From the NCBI RefSeq assembly GCF_900215315.1, contig NZ_OBEB01000008.1:166611-230610 (forward strand): a stretch of DNA of 64,000 nt, written 5' to 3'. This DNA is from Arsukibacterium tuosuense. Its GTDB lineage: Bacteria > Pseudomonadota > Gammaproteobacteria > Enterobacterales > Alteromonadaceae. Below the pieces are notes generated by a model. It worked only from the letters and a program-made list of their open reading frames with translations. It was not told where the DNA came from and made no database searches. The translations under genes were made by a program, and so were the position numbers. Position 1 is the stretch's first letter, and each line of letters starts with the position of its first letter. This document shows positions 51,407 to 59,772 of this stretch, piece by piece.

Positions 51407-52987
51407 TTAGGTTCCCTGTTGCGATTGCCAGAACTGATTGCTGAGCTGATCCAGTTTGCGGGTAATCAGCATGGTTTCATCAGCCACTTTACTGCTGAGT
51501 GTTACCGCCTGCAGATTTTCCTGGGCATTCGCTTTAATGCTGACCACACTTTCACATATCGTATCAGCGACCTGAGTTTGCTCAGTGACGGCCTGGGCAA
51601 TCTGCTCACTCATTTGCGACATAGTATTTATGGCCTGCAATATCTGCTCGAGCGAGGTGGCGGTTTGCTGACTTCGCACTACGCAGTCTTCTGCTGCATG
51701 CTCGCCGGCCGTCATGGCTGCTACCGCTTGCTTAACCCCACTTTGCAGCTTTTCAATAACGCTGTTAATTTCTTTGGTGGAATTCTGAGTCCGGTTGGCA
51801 AGAGAGCGAACTTCGTCTGCTACCACGGCAAAACCCCGTCCCAGTTCACCTGCCCGTGCTGCCTCGATGGCCGCGTTTAACGCCAGCAAATTGGTTTGAT
51901 TGGCTATAGCCAGTATTACTTCAAGAATTTTTTCAATTTCGTCGCTGCTAGCGGCCACCTGATGAATAATGCTGGCGGCAGAATTAATCAGGGTTTTTAA
52001 CTCAGAGATGGTCTGCACATTTTGATCGACAACCTGTTTACTGCTGCTGGTAACGTTTAAACCGGCAGCAGAGGCCACCGAGGTTTGCTGGGCATTGCTT
52101 GCCACAGTGGCAATGCTGGCTGTCATTTGCTCCATGGCAGTGGCAACCTGCTCGGTTTGTTCAAACTGGCGCAAGGTACCATTTTCGCTCTGGCTTACCG
52201 CTGTGCTTAAGCTCTGGGCACTGGCACTGAGCATTGAAGACATGTCGTTAATTCTGCCAATGAGTGCCGCATTTTCAGATTCTAATTTCTTGATTGCTAA
52301 TAACAGCATGCCGGCTTCATCAGCGCGGCCGGTATAGATAAACCGGGCAACTTTATCGGCAGAAATGCGTTGCAGTTGTTGTAGTGCCTTTCGCAGGGGC
52401 TCAGATAAGATAAACAGGGCGGCAATTGATCCTGAGGTCGCGAGCAGCGAAGCGGCAATAAAAAGGTAGACAGAGTTGGAAAACATAGCGGTTAACAGCG
52501 GCAACAGGGCAGTAAGTAATATCACCATTGCTATTTTGGTCCATAGCGGTATGGCGTCAGTTAGCTGGCGTAAGGTTTTGCCGGCCAGCAGGCTTGAATA
52601 AACCTTTTCAGCACGCTGTACCGCCTCGGGGTGCGCTTTGCGACGAACCGATTGAAATTCCTCTACCTGGCCGGCTTTTTTTATTGGCGTGGCAAAAGCA
52701 TCCACCCAGTAATGGTCGCCATTTTTGCAGCGGTTTTTAACAATGCCCATCCAGGATTTTTCAGCACGCAAATCAGACCAGAACATTTTGAATACGGCGG
52801 GCGGCATGTCAGGGTGGCGAACGATATGATGATTCTCACCAATAAGCTCAGCTTTGCTAAAGCCACTAATCTGAATAAAATCCTGGTTGATATAGGTTAT
52901 TTTTCCGTCCAGGTTGGTGGTCGATAAAATATTAGCGCCGGGGTGAAAGGTTTTCTCTATCCTGGTAACCGGTAAATTTTTCTTCAT
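51407..52987 (-). CDS. Aer-like PAS methyl-accepting chemotaxis protein
   Basis: About 526 residues. ATG 52987 is chosen because GAGG stands 7 bases upstream; an earlier ATG at 53050 gives an unlikely 21-residue leader. N-terminal PAS (about 20-130: [56 protein letters not shown]) is the Aer-type FAD/redox sensor. Two close membrane helices (about 165-210) and a signalling domain with [40 protein letters not shown] follow. It is the first gene of a pair with the FIST-GGDEF-EAL protein, joining aerotaxis-like sensing to c-di-GMP turnover. Confidence 0.9.
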   Translation of the reverse strand: MKKNLPVTRIEKTFHPGANILSTTNLDGKITYINQDFIQISGFSKAELIGENHHIVRHPDMPPAVFKMFWSDLRAEKSWMGIVKNRCKNGDHYWVDAFATPIKKAGQVEEFQSVRRKAHPEAVQRAEKVYSSLLAGKTLRQLTDAIPLWTKIAMVILLTALLPLLTAMFSNSVYLFIAASLLATSGSIAALFILSEPLRKALQQLQRISADKVARFIYTGRADEAGMLLLAIKKLESENAALIGRINDMSSMLSASAQSLSTAVSQSENGTLRQFEQTEQVATAMEQMTASIATVASNAQQTSVASAAGLNVTSSSKQVVDQNVQTISELKTLINSAASIIHQVAASSDEIEKILEVILAIANQTNLLALNAAIEAARAGELGRGFAVVADEVRSLANRTQNSTKEINSVIEKLQSGVKQAVAAMTAGEHAAEDCVVRSQQTATSLEQILQAINTMSQMSEQIAQAVTEQTQVADTICESVVSIKANAQENLQAVTLSSKVADETMLITRKLDQLSNQFWQSQQGT

Positions 52988-53349
52988 GTATGCACCTCGT
53001 TGTCCTTGTCGGGTCCTGATGTTTGTATTGCTATGCATAACGTCAATCAATATATGAAGTTATTAACCCTACATGTAGTGTGGTTAAAGTGATGGTAAAT
53101 TAGACGGACCTGAAATGGAAAGGCTTTTTTCTCAAATTTTTGTTTCAAAATGTTTTTATGCGTACAACCAGGCTGACAAGCTATGGCTTGTTGCAGCAAC
53201 ACGACTACCCTTGGCCGGGTGGTAGTGTGCAAAAAAGCACACCACTTAAAAATAAATCTCTTAACACATGTTCCTAATATTCAAAAGCACTGGTATGATG
53301 TGCAGGTTTTTTAACCAATAGTCGTAATCAGAATGTTTGAGGGATCAAG
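52988..53349. other. 362-bp intergenic region with a GTGTGC/GCACAC hairpin
   Basis: Divergent promoters for the PAS-MCP and the PEP-CTERM gene must lie here. GTGTGC (53225-53230), AAAAAA and GCACAC (53237-53242) form a perfect 6-bp inverted repeat with further flanking complementarity (GTGGT...ACCAC). It could be a hairpin or an operator. No coding frame is supported. Confidence 0.4.
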
Positions 53350-53967
53350 ATGTCATTAGTTTCTGTTCGCACCTTGTTAGGTGCTGCCGCCATACTGGCT
53401 GCCAGTTTCAGTAGCCATGCAACGTTAATCGTTAACGGCGATTTTGAAGAAAACTTTGTTGCCAGCAACAAATGGTCTGTGTTTAACAGCGCTGATGTTG
53501 CCGGTTGGCAGGGTAGCAATGTCGAAATATGGAATGCCTTAAATGGTGTTGTTGCTGCCAGCGGCAATAACTTTATCGAATTAAATTCTCATGGCAGCAA
53601 TGCCGGTGCCTGGTCAATTTTCCAGACCTTTGCTACCGAAGTTGGTCGTCAGTACGAGCTGAGCTTTTACTACCGCGCCCGTAATAATAACAACGAAGCG
53701 TTTGAAGTAAGCTTTGCTGGTTTATCTCAGCAATTAACTGACCATACCAAAGCAGGCTGGACCTTATTCACCAGCATTTTTACCGCGACTGACAGCAGCT
53801 CAACCCTGAGTTTTACCTCGTTAAACAGCGGTACTCAGGGTAACCTGATTGATAACGTGAACGTAACTGCAGTACCTGAGCCAGCTACTCTGGCGGCATT
53901 TGGTGCCGGCTTGTTAGCGTTAGTAGGCGGCCGTCGTTTACGTCGCAACAAAGCTAAAGCCAGCTAA
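53350..53967 (+). CDS. PEP-CTERM surface protein, carbohydrate-binding-like
   Basis: A 205-residue exported protein. Signal peptide residues 1-24 (LLGAAAILAASFSSHA). The mature domain LIVNGDFEENF...WQGSNVEIWN, NFIELNSHG, FQTFATEVGRQYELSFYYRAR and LIDNVNVTAVPEPAT has the jelly-roll pattern of DUF642/CBM-like surface proteins. The end VPEPATLAAFGAGLLALVGGRRLRR is a PEP-CTERM sorting signal for exosortase, with PEP, a membrane helix and a basic tail. It is expected to be released or surface-attached and bound to exopolysaccharide. ATG 53350 follows GAGGGATC. Terminator follows. Confidence 0.85.
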   Translation: MSLVSVRTLLGAAAILAASFSSHATLIVNGDFEENFVASNKWSVFNSADVAGWQGSNVEIWNALNGVVAASGNNFIELNSHGSNAGAWSIFQTFATEVGRQYELSFYYRARNNNNEAFEVSFAGLSQQLTDHTKAGWTLFTSIFTATDSSSTLSFTSLNSGTQGNLIDNVNVTAVPEPATLAAFGAGLLALVGGRRLRRNKAKAS

Positions 53968-53986
53968 GCGCTGCCCATGCTTAACT

Positions 53987-54014
53987 AAAACGCCAACCCC
54001 CGGGTTGGCGTTTT
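53987..54014 (+). terminator. rho-independent terminator after the PEP-CTERM gene
   Basis: AAAACGCCAACC and GGTTGGCGTTTT form a perfect 12-bp stem around CCCG, so it can act on both strands between the two convergent PEP-CTERM genes. Confidence 0.9.
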
Positions 54015-54088
54015 GCTTTCTTTACTATCATTTGTATTTTCGCCGAACATTGGTTACAGGCAATGCCCGTAACCAATACAGGCTAACG

Positions 54089-55420
54089 CTATACTTGTGC
54101 CGAATTACCCTTAATATATTCTTTGATGCGCCGCTGCGAGAGCAGGATCAGACCTACCAGCAGTAAAGTCAGAACTCCCGGCTCTGGCACATCTACTACC
54201 CGGGCAGTAATGCGCAGGGTAAAGGTTGCCATGTCCCGATAAGCTGTATAAGCCAGATCGTTGTCGACAAAGGAGTCTGCAAAGCTGAATGCCTGTGGAT
54301 TGGTAAAATATGTCACATTAAATTTTGCTAAATCTTCAATGGTACCGACGCCTGCAAGACAGGCGACAGGTGGCACTGCGCCGTTAATGCAAGCAGCAAG
54401 ATTCAGATTCGCAGCCTGCAAGATCAGTTCATTCTCGACGTCCATCTGTGTCGCAAAGGCTACACCTTCATTACCCTCTGCTATTGTCAGGACATTGCCA
54501 TCGGCATCTAATGCTCGGTTCATAATCCACTGCCCGCTTGCTTTATCATAGTGTGCCATCAGGATGGCTTCTGTCAGCGGATCACCATCGTCATCATAAA
54601 AATAGCCATCTGGCACCATGGAGTAGGATAACCAGTTGCTGAATAACGCTTCATAGCCGAATGCTCCTCCAAACAGACCTGTGGTCTGAAACAGATCCTC
54701 AGTCACCATTGCCAGGTCGAAGCCACTGCGCTCAGCACTGAAGTAACCCTGCAGACGGTCTCGTCGGGTGTCTGTTCCAAATAATCCCTGAGAGAACAGC
54801 GAGCTGAATTCACTTTCCTTCGGGTTAAAACCAAAGTCGATGAAACTAAGGCCGTCGTCAGCGCCCGAGGCTATAAAGTCGTCACCAATACCAAACCCAA
54901 GGCCAATGGTGTAACCGCCCAAAACTACGCCAGTATTATTACCGTATTTCTGGAACATTCGGTAAAAGCCATCGTTATCGGTAGCGAAGGTTGAACCGTC
55001 CAGATTAAATACCAGATCTATCGGATCAAAGGCTGTCTGGTCCAGCTTAAAGCGTTTGCCACTTTGAAATTCACCATTACAACTCGAGGGGCCTGCGGCC
55101 ATAATGCAGTTGTCGACAGGATTACCCGGTGCCGGGTCTAATTCATCAGGATTAGGCAGAGCGTTGTTTACTACTTTGAGACCGGGTGCGGCTCCTTCGA
55201 GCAGTGTATAACTGATATAGCCGCTGGTGTTGGCATTACTGCCGTCACTGGTTGGCTTGTTGTAGATAGTGCTGACATAAACTCCGCTGCCATTGGGCCC
55301 CGAGTTGACCACGTTGCCCTGATTCCAATCAGTAATGATAGCGGCAATTGCTGAACCAGTGGTAAAGCCAGCGATGGTGATTGCCAGTGCCGAAAATATT
55401 AAATGAGGTTGCACTTTCAT
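54089..55420 (-). CDS. PEP-CTERM protein, choice-of-anchor F-like
   Basis: About 443 residues. ATG 55420 is chosen for the AGAAGGA site 8 bases upstream and the signal peptide MKVQPHLIFSALAITIAGFTTGSAIAA. The body has FNLDGSTFATDNDGFYRMFQKYGNNTGVVLGGYTIGLGFG, DDGLSFIDFGFNPKESEFSSLFSQGLFG and RDRLQGYFSAERSGFDLA, which recall the choice-of-anchor F family. The end VPEPGVLTLLLVGLILLSQRRIKEY is a PEP-CTERM signal. Extracellular, function unknown. It is convergent with the smaller PEP-CTERM gene. Exosortase is not in the window. Confidence 0.75.
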   Translation of the reverse strand: MKVQPHLIFSALAITIAGFTTGSAIAAIITDWNQGNVVNSGPNGSGVYVSTIYNKPTSDGSNANTSGYISYTLLEGAAPGLKVVNNALPNPDELDPAPGNPVDNCIMAAGPSSCNGEFQSGKRFKLDQTAFDPIDLVFNLDGSTFATDNDGFYRMFQKYGNNTGVVLGGYTIGLGFGIGDDFIASGADDGLSFIDFGFNPKESEFSSLFSQGLFGTDTRRDRLQGYFSAERSGFDLAMVTEDLFQTTGLFGGAFGYEALFSNWLSYSMVPDGYFYDDDGDPLTEAILMAHYDKASGQWIMNRALDADGNVLTIAEGNEGVAFATQMDVENELILQAANLNLAACINGAVPPVACLAGVGTIEDLAKFNVTYFTNPQAFSFADSFVDNDLAYTAYRDMATFTLRITARVVDVPEPGVLTLLLVGLILLSQRRIKEYIKGNSAQV

Positions 55421-55859
55421 TGTGAATATCCTTCTCATCTTTTCAACAGTCTGGAGGATAGTAGATCCATCTCCTTCGCTGTTACCGATAGTGAGCATAT
55501 TACGTACCAAGTAAGGTTTAAAAAGCGGAACATTTATTATATATAAGAAAATCCTTAATTTAGGAGTTCATTATTTAAAATTTACCTCCCGCGAAGCGCC
55601 GCTGACAAGGAAGGTTGTGTAAAGTTTTCTGACAGCGTGGACTGCGTTAAAGTGTCAGCTGTGCTCCTGACGTCTTAAAAATGGGTCAGAGTGATTTACC
55701 TAATTGAACCCATGCTCAGAAGTGAAAGCGGGGTTGGAAGGATGCATTGCTGTCATACGGGTGCAACATTTTCTACTTATTCTGGCCAGCTGCAGGGATG
55801 TAGTAACGGCCAGGGAGTGTGTTGGCTAACGTTGTAAGCTAACTGAATGAGTAATCAGC
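55421..55859. other. 439-bp intergenic region with one REP-like 20-mer
   Basis: Contains the promoter of the choice-of-anchor gene, then at 55678-55697 the sequence AAAATGGGTCAGAGTGATTT, which recurs exactly at 57616-57635. An ATG at 55847 begins an out-of-frame short reading of the next gene. Nothing else is supported. Confidence 0.5.
55678..55697 (+). repeat. REP-like 20-mer, copy 1
   Basis: AAAATGGGTCAGAGTGATTT, exact copy at 57616-57635. The GGGTCAGAGTGA core resembles the ends of REP/RAYT-type dispersed repeats. The two copies flank the EAL-CBS-GGDEF gene in direct orientation. Confidence 0.7.
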
Positions 55860-57632
55860 TTGGGTTTAAGTGACTATCATCGTGACGAGCTGCGCCATAT
55901 TCTGGCCAATAAACGCCTGACCCCATTGTTTCAACCGATAGTGCGGTTGAGCGATGGTAAAAACCTCGGGTTTGAAGCGCTGATCCGCGGGCCGTCGAAC
56001 AGTGCGCTGCACTCGCCCGGCAATTTATTTAAAACCGCCATAAGCTACAACCTGCTGGAGCCACTGGAGCTGCTGTGCCGCGAGCTGAGTATTAATGCCT
56101 TTGCCAAAGCCGGTACCGACGGCCTGCTGTTTTTAAATGTAAACCCGCTGCTGCTGTTAACCTCTGATCACCCCTCTGGCCTGACTAAAAAAATGATTGA
56201 AGCCGCTGGCTTAGCGCCAGAGCAAATTGTTATTGAGCTGTCTGAGCAATTTCAGGTGGAGGACACCGAGTTATTTATTAATGCGGTAAAACACTACCGC
56301 GAATTCGGCTTTAAAATTGCGATTGATGATTTAGGCAGCGGCTTTTCCGGGCTGCGGCTGTGGTCGGAGTTGCGGCCGGATATTGTGAAAATAGACCGTT
56401 ATTTTATCGACCAGCTGCACCAGGACCCGATTAAAAAAGCCTTTGTTAAAAACATTATTGAAATAGCCAAAGATACCGGCTCCAGCATTATTGCTGAGGG
56501 CATTGAAACCAGTGAAGAGCTGCAAATGTGCCGTGAACTGGGTGCAGAATATGGTCAGGGCTATTTGCTGGGGCGGCCACAGGCTGAAATGCAGGACAGC
56601 CCGACCGCGCTGGCCCCGCTGTTAGTCAGCAGCCAGCTGAAGCTGAACCAGGCGCTGGACCCGGTAGTTATCGCCACCCCGGCGGTGCTGCAAACCACTC
56701 CGGCAGCAGAAGTGGCCGAGTTGTTTGCCAACGATAAAAGCCTGGCTTGCATGGCAGTGGTCGACAACCAGCAACGGCCGGTTGGGGTGGTGAGTCGCAG
56801 CGTGCTTAACGAAAAATTCTCCCATACCTTTGGCCGGGCGCTGTATCAGCGCAAATCTATTAGTTATTGCATGGAAAAAGCGCCGTTAGTGGTGGAAAAA
56901 AGCATGTCGATAGACGATGTCAGCAGCCTGATCAGCGAGGACGCCGATGACGCCGGCCTGTATTTTCTGGTTACTGACAACGGCAGCTACTATGGCTTAG
57001 GCTCGGTCCGCAAAGTGCTGAAACAAATTAGCGAAAACAAAGTATTTTTTGCCCGCTATACCAACCCGCTGACCTTATTGCCGGGTAACGTGCCGCTGAA
57101 CCTGCATATCGATACCTTATTACGCCAGGGCAGTAACTTCAGCGTGGCCTATATCGATATTGATTATTTTAAGCCATACAACGACATTTATGGTTACAGC
57201 AAAGGCGATTTGGTTATCGAGCTGCTGGCAAAAATTATTCAGACCGAAGTGCCGGCCGGTGAGGGCTATATTTACCATATTGGTGGCGACGACTTTCTTG
57301 TGGTGTTTACCGGCGATAGCACCATGGCGGTGCTGGCGCAAATTCAGTCGCGTTTTAACGACCGGATAAAACACTATTACAGCGAGGCGCATCTGGCAGA
57401 TGGTGGCTGCAGTGCCGTCGACCGGCTGGGCCAGCCGCTGTTTTACCCGCTTATTTCGCTGTCAATCGGGGTGGTAGAGCCCGATCCGCAGCTGTGTGTC
57501 AGCCAGCACGATGTGTCGGAACTAGCCAGCAGTGCCAAACGCGAAGCCAAAAAAACCAGCGGCCCCAGTATTTTCCACAGCCGGCGCCGCGGCCCGGCGC
57601 AAAAATTCAGCCCGGAAAATGGGTCAGAGTGA
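55860..57632 (+). CDS. EAL-CBS-GGDEF c-di-GMP signalling protein
   Basis: A 590-residue protein as read from TTG 55860. Order: EAL (about 10-250; LFQPIVRL, FEALIRGP, IAIDDLGSGFSGLRLW, AEGIETSEELQ, GQGYLLGRP), a CBS pair (about 275-395; VGVVSRSVLNEKF) and GGDEF (about 420-570; VAYIDIDYFKPYNDIYGYSKGD, HIGGDDFLVVF). The GGDDF variant is usually active and all EAL signature residues are present, so it could make or break c-di-GMP under CBS (nucleotide) control. ATG 55847 (MSNQLG) would join this frame if one G of the GGG at 55862-55864 were absent, so a frameshift near the start is possible. Its last residues (ENGSE) come from the REP-like repeat. Confidence 0.85.
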   Translation: MGLSDYHRDELRHILANKRLTPLFQPIVRLSDGKNLGFEALIRGPSNSALHSPGNLFKTAISYNLLEPLELLCRELSINAFAKAGTDGLLFLNVNPLLLLTSDHPSGLTKKMIEAAGLAPEQIVIELSEQFQVEDTELFINAVKHYREFGFKIAIDDLGSGFSGLRLWSELRPDIVKIDRYFIDQLHQDPIKKAFVKNIIEIAKDTGSSIIAEGIETSEELQMCRELGAEYGQGYLLGRPQAEMQDSPTALAPLLVSSQLKLNQALDPVVIATPAVLQTTPAAEVAELFANDKSLACMAVVDNQQRPVGVVSRSVLNEKFSHTFGRALYQRKSISYCMEKAPLVVEKSMSIDDVSSLISEDADDAGLYFLVTDNGSYYGLGSVRKVLKQISENKVFFARYTNPLTLLPGNVPLNLHIDTLLRQGSNFSVAYIDIDYFKPYNDIYGYSKGDLVIELLAKIIQTEVPAGEGYIYHIGGDDFLVVFTGDSTMAVLAQIQSRFNDRIKHYYSEAHLADGGCSAVDRLGQPLFYPLISLSIGVVEPDPQLCVSQHDVSELASSAKREAKKTSGPSIFHSRRRGPAQKFSPENGSE

Positions 57633-57635
57633 TTT
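57616..57635 (+). repeat. REP-like 20-mer, copy 2, overlapping a stop codon
   Basis: Exact copy of 55678-55697. Its TGA (57630-57632) is the stop codon of the EAL-CBS-GGDEF gene, so insertion of the repeat defined the C-terminus. Confidence 0.7.
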
Positions 57636-57640
57636 TTCGC

Positions 57641-57676
57641 TTCCCCCTATAGCAAAGGGGGATTGAGGGGGATTTA
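57641..57676. repeat. palindromic intergenic repeat of CCCCCT/AGGGGG type
   Basis: TCCCCCT (57642-57648) pairs with AGGGGGA (57656-57662) and a second GAGGGGGATTT follows. This C-run/G-run arrangement is typical of a widely dispersed bacterial intergenic repeat and may stop transcription between convergent genes. Confidence 0.5.
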
Positions 57677-57691
57677 GCTACTGTACTGTTT

Positions 57692-57970
57692 TTATCTTTT
57701 GATCAGAATACTGGTGACTTTGTCTATCAAATCTTGCAGCGCCATCTCTTCCGGGCTGGCCAGTTCCCGTGACGCCAGAACGGCATAAGTAAACTTGGCT
57801 CCCGACGATAGCTCTGTCGATGGGTTTTTGCCTGCTGCGGCATTATCACGAATAAATACCATCTGATTTTTAATCGATGTCAGTACATCGGCAGAAGTGT
57901 GTTTTGGAGCGTTATTATCGATGAAGGCAATAACATCACTTGCTGCTGCCTGAAGTGCTTTGTAATCCAT
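57692..57970 (-). CDS. Tsi6-like immunity protein
   Basis: A 92-residue helical protein starting at ATG 57970 (MDYKALQAAA); an ATG six codons upstream (57988) overlaps the toxin end and lacks a ribosome site. The segment VLTSIKNQMVFIRDNAAAG resembles the core helix of Tsi6 immunity proteins (xxEKQLxYIRxxL). It follows the toxin gene directly, as immunity genes do. Tsi6 neutralises an ADP-ribosyltransferase-fold toxin, which fits the predicted fold of the neighbour. Similarity judged by eye. Confidence 0.55.
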   Translation of the reverse strand: MDYKALQAAASDVIAFIDNNAPKHTSADVLTSIKNQMVFIRDNAAAGKNPSTELSSGAKFTYAVLASRELASPEEMALQDLIDKVTSILIKR

Positions 57971-57971
57971 T

Positions 57972-58451
57972 TTACGTTCCAATTTCATTTAAAGTAATAA
58001 CAGCTTTTTTCGTTTCATCATTTACAAACAATTGCTTACCACCACCAGCTGTATTAACTGGGTTGGCTGGGTTTGTCCAGTCATCAATAATAGGTTTTGA
58101 ATGGGACTGCAGGCCATTGCCCGGCGGCACTCGAAACGAAGTTAAAGTGCGGCCTTCACCGCTTAATCCTAACTCATCAGGAGTTTGACTACTTGTAGGA
58201 TCGAACCAATTACCCGGGAAACCATGAGATTTAACATATTGGGTCATTTCATCAGGTGGAGGAAAGTGTATTACCTCTAAGGGTTTCGTTAAGTCGACTC
58301 CACCTTCAATTTTTGCCTCTTCATCTCCTATAGCATTTGCAATTTGGCTTTCTGAGAAGCCATGCTGCTCTAAAAAATAGCGTGAAACTTTTTCTCTAGC
58401 TTGCAGATGTGAACTAGTGGTGCCTTCCGTGTTTACCGGCGACAACACCAT
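57972..58451 (-). CDS. Orphan polymorphic-toxin C-terminal domain (type 46-like)
   Basis: A 159-residue frame without a delivery domain. The core AREKVSRYFLEQHGFSESQI, KPLEVIHFPPPDEMTQYV, GNWFDPTSSQTPDELGLSGEG, SFRVPPGNGLQSHSKPIIDDW and NTAGGGKQLFVND recalls the polymorphic toxin type 46 group, thought to have an ADP-ribosyltransferase-like fold. Its ATG lies inside a degraded copy of the EAL-CBS-GGDEF gene read backwards, so the first 12 residues are accidental and the true module starts about TSSHLQ. It is a severed toxin tip kept with its immunity gene, as in orphan CT arrays of Rhs/CDI loci. Whether it is expressed is unclear. Confidence 0.6.
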   Translation of the reverse strand: MVLSPVNTEGTTSSHLQAREKVSRYFLEQHGFSESQIANAIGDEEAKIEGGVDLTKPLEVIHFPPPDEMTQYVKSHGFPGNWFDPTSSQTPDELGLSGEGRTLTSFRVPPGNGLQSHSKPIIDDWTNPANPVNTAGGGKQLFVNDETKKAVITLNEIGT

Positions 58452-58652
58452 GGCGGTGCTGGCGCAAATTCAGTCGCGTTTTAGCGACCGGATAAAACAT
58501 TATTACAGTGCAGCGCATTTAGCGGATGGTGGCTGCAGTGCCGTCGATAGGCTGGGGCAGCCGCTGTTTTACCCGCTAATTTCGCTGTCGATAGGGGTGG
58601 TAGAACCCGACCCCCAGCATTTTCCACAGCCGCGGCCCGGCCCAGCGCATCA
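58429..58652 (+). pseudogene. Degraded second copy of the EAL-CBS-GGDEF tail
   Basis: Bases 58429-58616 match 57303-57490 closely, still reading VFTGDNTMAVLAQIQSRF, DRIKHYYSAAHLADGGCSAV and LSIGVVEPDPQ. Then the match jumps to 57565 onward (ATTTTCCACAGCC...CGGCCCGG) through a shared CCCAG, so about 75-85 bp was lost at short homology. No upstream part of the gene is present. It is a relic of a duplicated gene end. Confidence 0.85.
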
Positions 58653-58662
58653 GCGACACGCT

Positions 58663-59115
58663 TTAGTTAAATTGAGCCAGTATGGGCAGCAACACCTGCT
58701 CCACCCGCTCATCAGTGATCTGAAATTGTTGTGGACGAGACGCCATAATATGCGATGTGCGGCTTTTATTGACAATTTTAAAGCCAGGTTTGGCGTAGTC
58801 ATCCGCGTTCATACTGCGGCCCAGCAAAATTTCTTCACCACTAAAAGTGGCTGAAACACTATGCTGATCTTTTGGTAAACCGCCTGCCGATGGCTGACGC
58901 CAGAAGCCGTTAATAATAGTGTCTTTCAGCCAGGGCAATGCAGTAAGGGGCAGTTCCAGCTGATTTTCTGTATCGTAATTTTTACCTTTGCTGATGCGGT
59001 AAATAATCAGCAGTTTATCGTCAGTAAAATACTGAACCAGTTTGTTAGCAGCATTATCCAGCTGCTCGTCCGTCAGATGACGGTAAGTCGTATTTCGTAA
59101 AGAAATATTTGGCAA
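58663..59115 (-). CDS. Unknown 150-residue protein in the toxin array
   Basis: Start TTG 59115 is chosen: it immediately follows the preceding TGA, and GGAG lies about 9 bases upstream; an ATG at 59184 would overlap that gene by 68 bases. The protein begins as PNISLRNTTYRHLTDEQLDN, has LIIYRISKGKNYDTENQLELPL, then SMNADDYAKPGFKIVNKSRT and ends VEQVLLPILAQFN. No signal peptide or membrane helix. Likely an immunity or accessory protein from its position; family not recognised. Confidence 0.5.
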   Translation of the reverse strand: MPNISLRNTTYRHLTDEQLDNAANKLVQYFTDDKLLIIYRISKGKNYDTENQLELPLTALPWLKDTIINGFWRQPSAGGLPKDQHSVSATFSGEEILLGRSMNADDYAKPGFKIVNKSRTSHIMASRPQQFQITDERVEQVLLPILAQFN

Positions 59116-59116
59116 C

Positions 59117-59380
59117 TCAGGGTAGCTCCGTGAAAAGTTTCTCCAGCCAGAGCTGCAAATCTTGCTGGGAATCGAAGTCCTCATCGGTTAGCTCTTCATA
59201 CTCTTCAGGTGTAATCAGCTGATTATCAATAGCCTCACGCAACTGCGCTTTTACCAGGATGATATCGTACGGGAACCCGTGGCCAATAATAACTGCTTCC
59301 CGAATCAGTTGCGGGTTATAGCATTCGACATGGCAGAATTTTCTTAATACGGTTTTAAGTGGTTCTTTAATTTTAGTCAT
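59117..59380 (-). CDS. Small acidic protein, candidate immunity protein
   Basis: An 87-residue protein: MTKIKEPLKTVLRKFCHVEC, NPQLIREAVIIGHGFPYDIIL, KAQLREAIDNQLITPEEYEEL and an acidic end. Small, acidic and helix-rich like many immunity proteins. It overlaps or abuts the next gene and belongs to the minus-strand toxin array. Family not recognised. Confidence 0.5.
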   Translation of the reverse strand: MTKIKEPLKTVLRKFCHVECYNPQLIREAVIIGHGFPYDIILVKAQLREAIDNQLITPEEYEELTDEDFDSQQDLQLWLEKLFTELP

Positions 59381-59419
59381 TGAGACGTATTGATTACGAG
59401 ATTGGAAGGTAAGATAAAT

Positions 59420-59740
59420 TTATTCCGGGAAAAGTGAGTGCATGCTTTCCCGACATTCCAGTATCCGATTTTTTATCCATGTGTCCTCAATCAAGTCTGT
59501 CTGGCATTTTTTATCAAGTATAAGTTGTCTAATATTAACAAATTGCTCAAACTCGCCTTGTTGATGAACTTTTTTCATTGATTTTAAACTGGCTTCAACG
59601 TCTTTAACATAAATCCATTCGTCATTTGACCAAATGGTGTTTTTAGTTTTATAAGCCTCTGAAATTCTATTCACGGCTTCAGTTTTACCATCAATATAGT
59701 CAAGCAGCAGGTCTAGTAAATTGGTCTTTGATATTTTCAT
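59420..59740 (-). CDS. Candidate immunity protein of the modular toxin
   Basis: A 106-residue protein starting 32 bases after the toxin gene, in the classic immunity position. KISKTNLLDLLLDYIDGKTEAVNRISEAYKT and WIYVKDVEASLKSMKKVHQQGEFEQFV give an all-helical soluble protein. It is AT-rich like the toxin's C-terminal half, so the two were probably acquired together. Family not recognised with certainty. Confidence 0.55.
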   Translation of the reverse strand: MKISKTNLLDLLLDYIDGKTEAVNRISEAYKTKNTIWSNDEWIYVKDVEASLKSMKKVHQQGEFEQFVNIRQLILDKKCQTDLIEDTWIKNRILECRESMHSLFPE

Positions 59741-59772
59741 ACATGTAACCTATTTGGCGTCACTTACTTAGC

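Noticed and set aside
53290..53310. sigma-54 promoter ahead of the PEP-CTERM gene
   Set aside because: TGGTATGATGTGCA has GG and GC elements two bases too close together for a -24/-12 promoter.
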